Assembly (NCBI GenBank): GCA_035235625.1
Contig: CP141148.1
Location: forward strand, 14,571,057 to 14,635,056
Direction: 5' to 3'
Length of the DNA: 64,000 nucleotides
From: Saururus chinensis
Taxonomy: Eukaryota > Streptophyta > Magnoliopsida > Piperales > Saururaceae
Numbering within the stretch: position 1 is the first letter of the stretch; each line of letters opens with the position of its first letter. Of the stretch, positions 59,966-64,000 are shown in pieces. Made by a program: the position numbers and the translations under genes. A model generated the notes under the pieces. That model made no database searches and was not told the DNA's origin. It worked only from the letters and a program-made list of their open reading frames with translations.

Positions 59966-60802
59966 TCATACTCATCACTTATATGCTTTGTTTTAGTTGC
60001 CGCAAGCCCCTAGAGGGACATTTTAATCTAAAAATACCCATTCCATGTTGTATGGAATTATGAAAAAATCTATGGGAAATGGAATTTTTGATAAAGCTTA
60101 CAATAATTTTGAAAACACCCTTGAAACTATCAAATGACAAATTGCAAAAAAAAAAAAACTTTAATCTGCCATATAATGTTGATGTGCAAACTAAATGGGG
60201 TAGCTCAAAAGTATATTGAGATGTACTAATTAATTAAGAGCATTTCAATTCACATACGTAATTGCATCTAAGACATCTCCAATGCGGGATCCCATTTCCA
60301 AATGGCGTCCCATGTAGAGTTAATGGTGCCCCAAAAATGAAGCCATTGTCCAAATAGCGTCCCACGTAGAATTTGAGCATAGAATTTCCCTTGTTCATAG
60401 CATTCTTCTAATGGCAAAGTTAGTGAATAGTTTGAGGACCCATAGTTTGGTTTTTGATAAAGTATCATAAGCGTTGTCCACCAAATGGGTATATTTTGAG
60501 CGTCATAATCCCCCTCCATTTTTCTTGGCAGCAATGTCCTCTCTACTCCTCAAGAGATGCACAAATGTCTAAATTTTTACTAGAATATGCTCGAGTCAAC
60601 TTGGTTCCTTGACAAATCAAGTCAAACTTAGTTATGAACTCCAATAAACATGACTCCCTTATGACTCAATTGACTCCCTGAGTCAACTTGCCGAATCTAT
60701 TGTAACTTGGCCTAATCTATTGACTTCTTGTTATCCATACAATTATCTCTATTAAACCCTACTTCATTCATATCCCATAAATTGAATTAAACATTGATTC
60801 AT
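59966..60802. other. Intergenic; possible small transposon relic at 60265-60545
   Basis: No gene. 'aaatggcgtcccatgtagag' (about 60300) and 'aaatagcgtcccacgtagaa' (about 60353) form a short direct repeat in a stretch beginning 'catctccaatgcgggatccc', a style seen in plant MITE families. No inverted ends were fixed. The 88-codon open frame here shows no known domain. Confidence 0.4.
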
Positions 60803-62292
<1,490 letters not shown>

Positions 62293-63560
62293 GCAACGTC
62301 ATCGGGTCATTAAATAAAGTAATATTTGGAGCATCAACTCATTTTTATAAATTTGATCATGTTAACATGGTAATGTAAAGATTTAGATAACCATTAAACC
62401 CCAAACTTAAACTGACAACGTTGTCTCTGTTGTACTCCAAAAATTTACACTCAAAAGGATTAAATTAATAATGCATAACTGCTCTATATTGAGGCTTTGA
62501 GTTCTTTTATAGATTAAATTTTGCATCCCAAGTTACTTGAACTCGTGATTACGTAAGAGAAAATTTTGTTTAATTATATCATCATGTCCAAGAAATTGAT
62601 TGTTTGGACTTTCTGTGTACTTTGCATCTCTTTTTCTTCTTACTAGGAAGTCAGTACTTTTTTACTATGACAAAACATTTGATGAGATTTGAAGGATTTG
62701 GTTTAAATTTAATTAGTAAAAATATAGCAATTGACCATAAATGAAAACGTAAATCCTGCATGACTCCATTAATAAGATTCCAAATTGATGCTAGCCTTGG
62801 GGTCACGTCTGAATATTGAATTTTTTAACTGCCATTAAGTCTTAGCATCAATTTGACATGGCCTTATATGATTGGCAATATTGGCCTATATGGAATATGC
62901 AATTAGGAGTTTTGAACTTTGTCAATGTTCCTTTACTTTACTTGGTGCCTTCTCAAAGAAAAATAGTTGAGTACTTTGGGGGTTACTCACACTTTATATG
63001 AGCCATCCATTTTGAAAATTAACGGTGTACGTGCTACTGCATGTTAATAAAGAAAAGTCTCTAATCTATATACCATTGATTCTTAAGACACGTAAAAAGA
63101 AAAGTGGGAGCCTCAATAATTTTTCCTTTCTTGAATGCTTGGAACAAAAGCTGAGGACTTCACCTCCGACTCCGAGTCCAGGGCAACTCAACTCCAACTG
63201 TAAACTTACCCCTCCACTCCATGTTTTCAGGGTCGCCTCTTTCTCTTTTTGTCCCTACAATTGTGAATGCCCTAAAACACTGAAATGATGGGCAGTTCAT
63301 AGCTGGAGTTGAGTCACCCTGGCCCTCCATTTCCATTGCCGGCGTCCCAAAAGGACAATGGGGCTGGAAATTGACCCCACCATTCATGTGATGAGCAACT
63401 TAGGATGATAATACAATGAAAGACAAGATGCATAGATAGATCCAATCTTAAGCAAAGTAAAAACAGTAAAAGGAAAAAGAAAGAAGTAAACAAAAAGAAG
63501 AGAATAAAGTATGCCATGGCAAATTGGCAATGAGCTCCCAGCCCTGTCATGATGTTGGTA
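62293..63560. other. Intergenic, no gene recognised
   Basis: AT-rich to 62950, then of moderate composition. Open frames of at most 95 codons on both strands have no known domain. Confidence 0.45.
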
Positions 63561-63566
63561 GGGAGT

Positions 63567-63842
63567 TGGGCCCACCAGTCTTTTCCTCTCTGACCAGTCA
63601 AACATCATCATGTTGTGGGCCTGGAGAAGTGGGCCCAAGGCCCATCAGTCGATCATTGGTCTCACAATCAGCCATATCTCCCATGTGTGCCACGCGGTTT
63701 GTTGCCCTCCTCAGGAGAAGGAACCCCTTTGTTGGCTCCTGTGGTGAGCAGCTATTGTTGGATCATATGTGGGCCCAAGTACCCCTTTGACAAGATACAA
63801 TGCATTTGGGTACCATGTGGGCCCGGCCCACTGGAGGCCCAC
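63567..63842. promoter_or_regulatory. Cluster of TGGGCC/GGCCCA motifs, possible promoter of a gene beyond the right edge
   Basis: At least seven TGGGCC or GGCCCA sites lie in about 280 bp (around 63569, 63614, 63630, 63637, 63769, 63817 and 63830). Such site II-like motifs are frequent in plant promoters of growth-related genes. No start codon or gene follows inside the window, so the target gene is unknown. Confidence 0.35.
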
Positions 63843-63910
63843 CATGTGTTATGCATCTTATGAATCGACCTATTTTGTCACAAATCCCACCTTAATCTGG
63901 GGCATAATTT

Positions 63911-63925
63911 ATCCGGTAACCGGAT
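63911..63925. promoter_or_regulatory. Palindrome ATCCGGTAACCGGAT followed by ACCGGT
   Basis: Perfect 7-bp arms around one central base. A further 'aaccggtcacc' starts 2 bases later, giving three ACCGG half-sites within 25 bp. It may be a binding site for a dimeric regulator of a gene to the right. Confidence 0.4.
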
Positions 63926-64000
63926 GAACCGGTCACCCGTCGATGTCTCTTGAAGGAAAAAACTCGGAAGTTGAGAAACCAATAAATGCTGCTCCGAACG

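Overview
This is a window of AT-rich plant nuclear DNA. It holds one confidently recognised protein-coding gene, surrounded by layered fossils of LTR retrotransposons and small DNA transposons. The gene coding DNA is strongly GC-rich and sits in a GC-rich island of about 4 kb (roughly 42.1-46.05 kb). That contrast is most typical of commelinid monocots. The plant assignment is secure from the gene family and the transposon types; the monocot assignment is an inference.

The gene lies on the minus strand: two exons, complement(join(42252..44099,44285..44689)), encoding a 750-residue RING-H2 plus von Willebrand A protein of the WAV3/EDA40 E3 ubiquitin ligase family. It has a GA-rich 5' leader with no ATG, two TATA candidates at 45158-45254, and a GC-rich upstream region (45.3-46.05 kb) with E2F-like, G-box, CRE-like and palindromic MYB-core sites.

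Left flank (1-36.5 kb). An internally deleted pair of long LTRs (family A, 1-6017) abuts a Copia fragment (6.0-6.85 kb). A solo LTR of family A (7846-16058) carries a 4.5-kb solo LTR of another family (9472-13970). One old Copia element (16164-36511, minus strand, with related short LTRs and a 4-of-5 matching target duplication) has been split by a long-terminal-inverted-repeat element that carries pentatricopeptide-repeat (PPR) gene fragments (about 16905-20495), by a solo LTR (20950-22007), by a second Copia relic (about 23541-32025) that itself holds two solo LTRs (24117-27457 and 29411-31045), and by hAT and Stowaway MITEs.

Between 36.6 and 42.0 kb there are two MITE-like elements and otherwise nothing recognised. 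Right flank (47.3-60 kb). Long LTRs of family H are inserted into one another (47.3-54.6, 48.2-51.8, 54.6-59.97 and 55.8-59.7 kb) and host solo LTRs of families E and F. A foldback element with a long (AT)n core lies at 60.8-62.3 kb. The right edge (63.57-63.93 kb) carries a cluster of TGGGCC motifs and a palindrome, and may be the promoter of a gene beyond the window.

The most unusual signals are: (1) a hairpin-shaped Mutator-like element carrying pieces of one PPR gene in both arms; (2) a recurring module of self-complementary degenerate repeats, different in sequence but alike in design, within several otherwise distinct LTR families; (3) the near-total reduction of LTR elements to solo LTRs. 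No RNA genes, CRISPR arrays or intact retroelements were seen.
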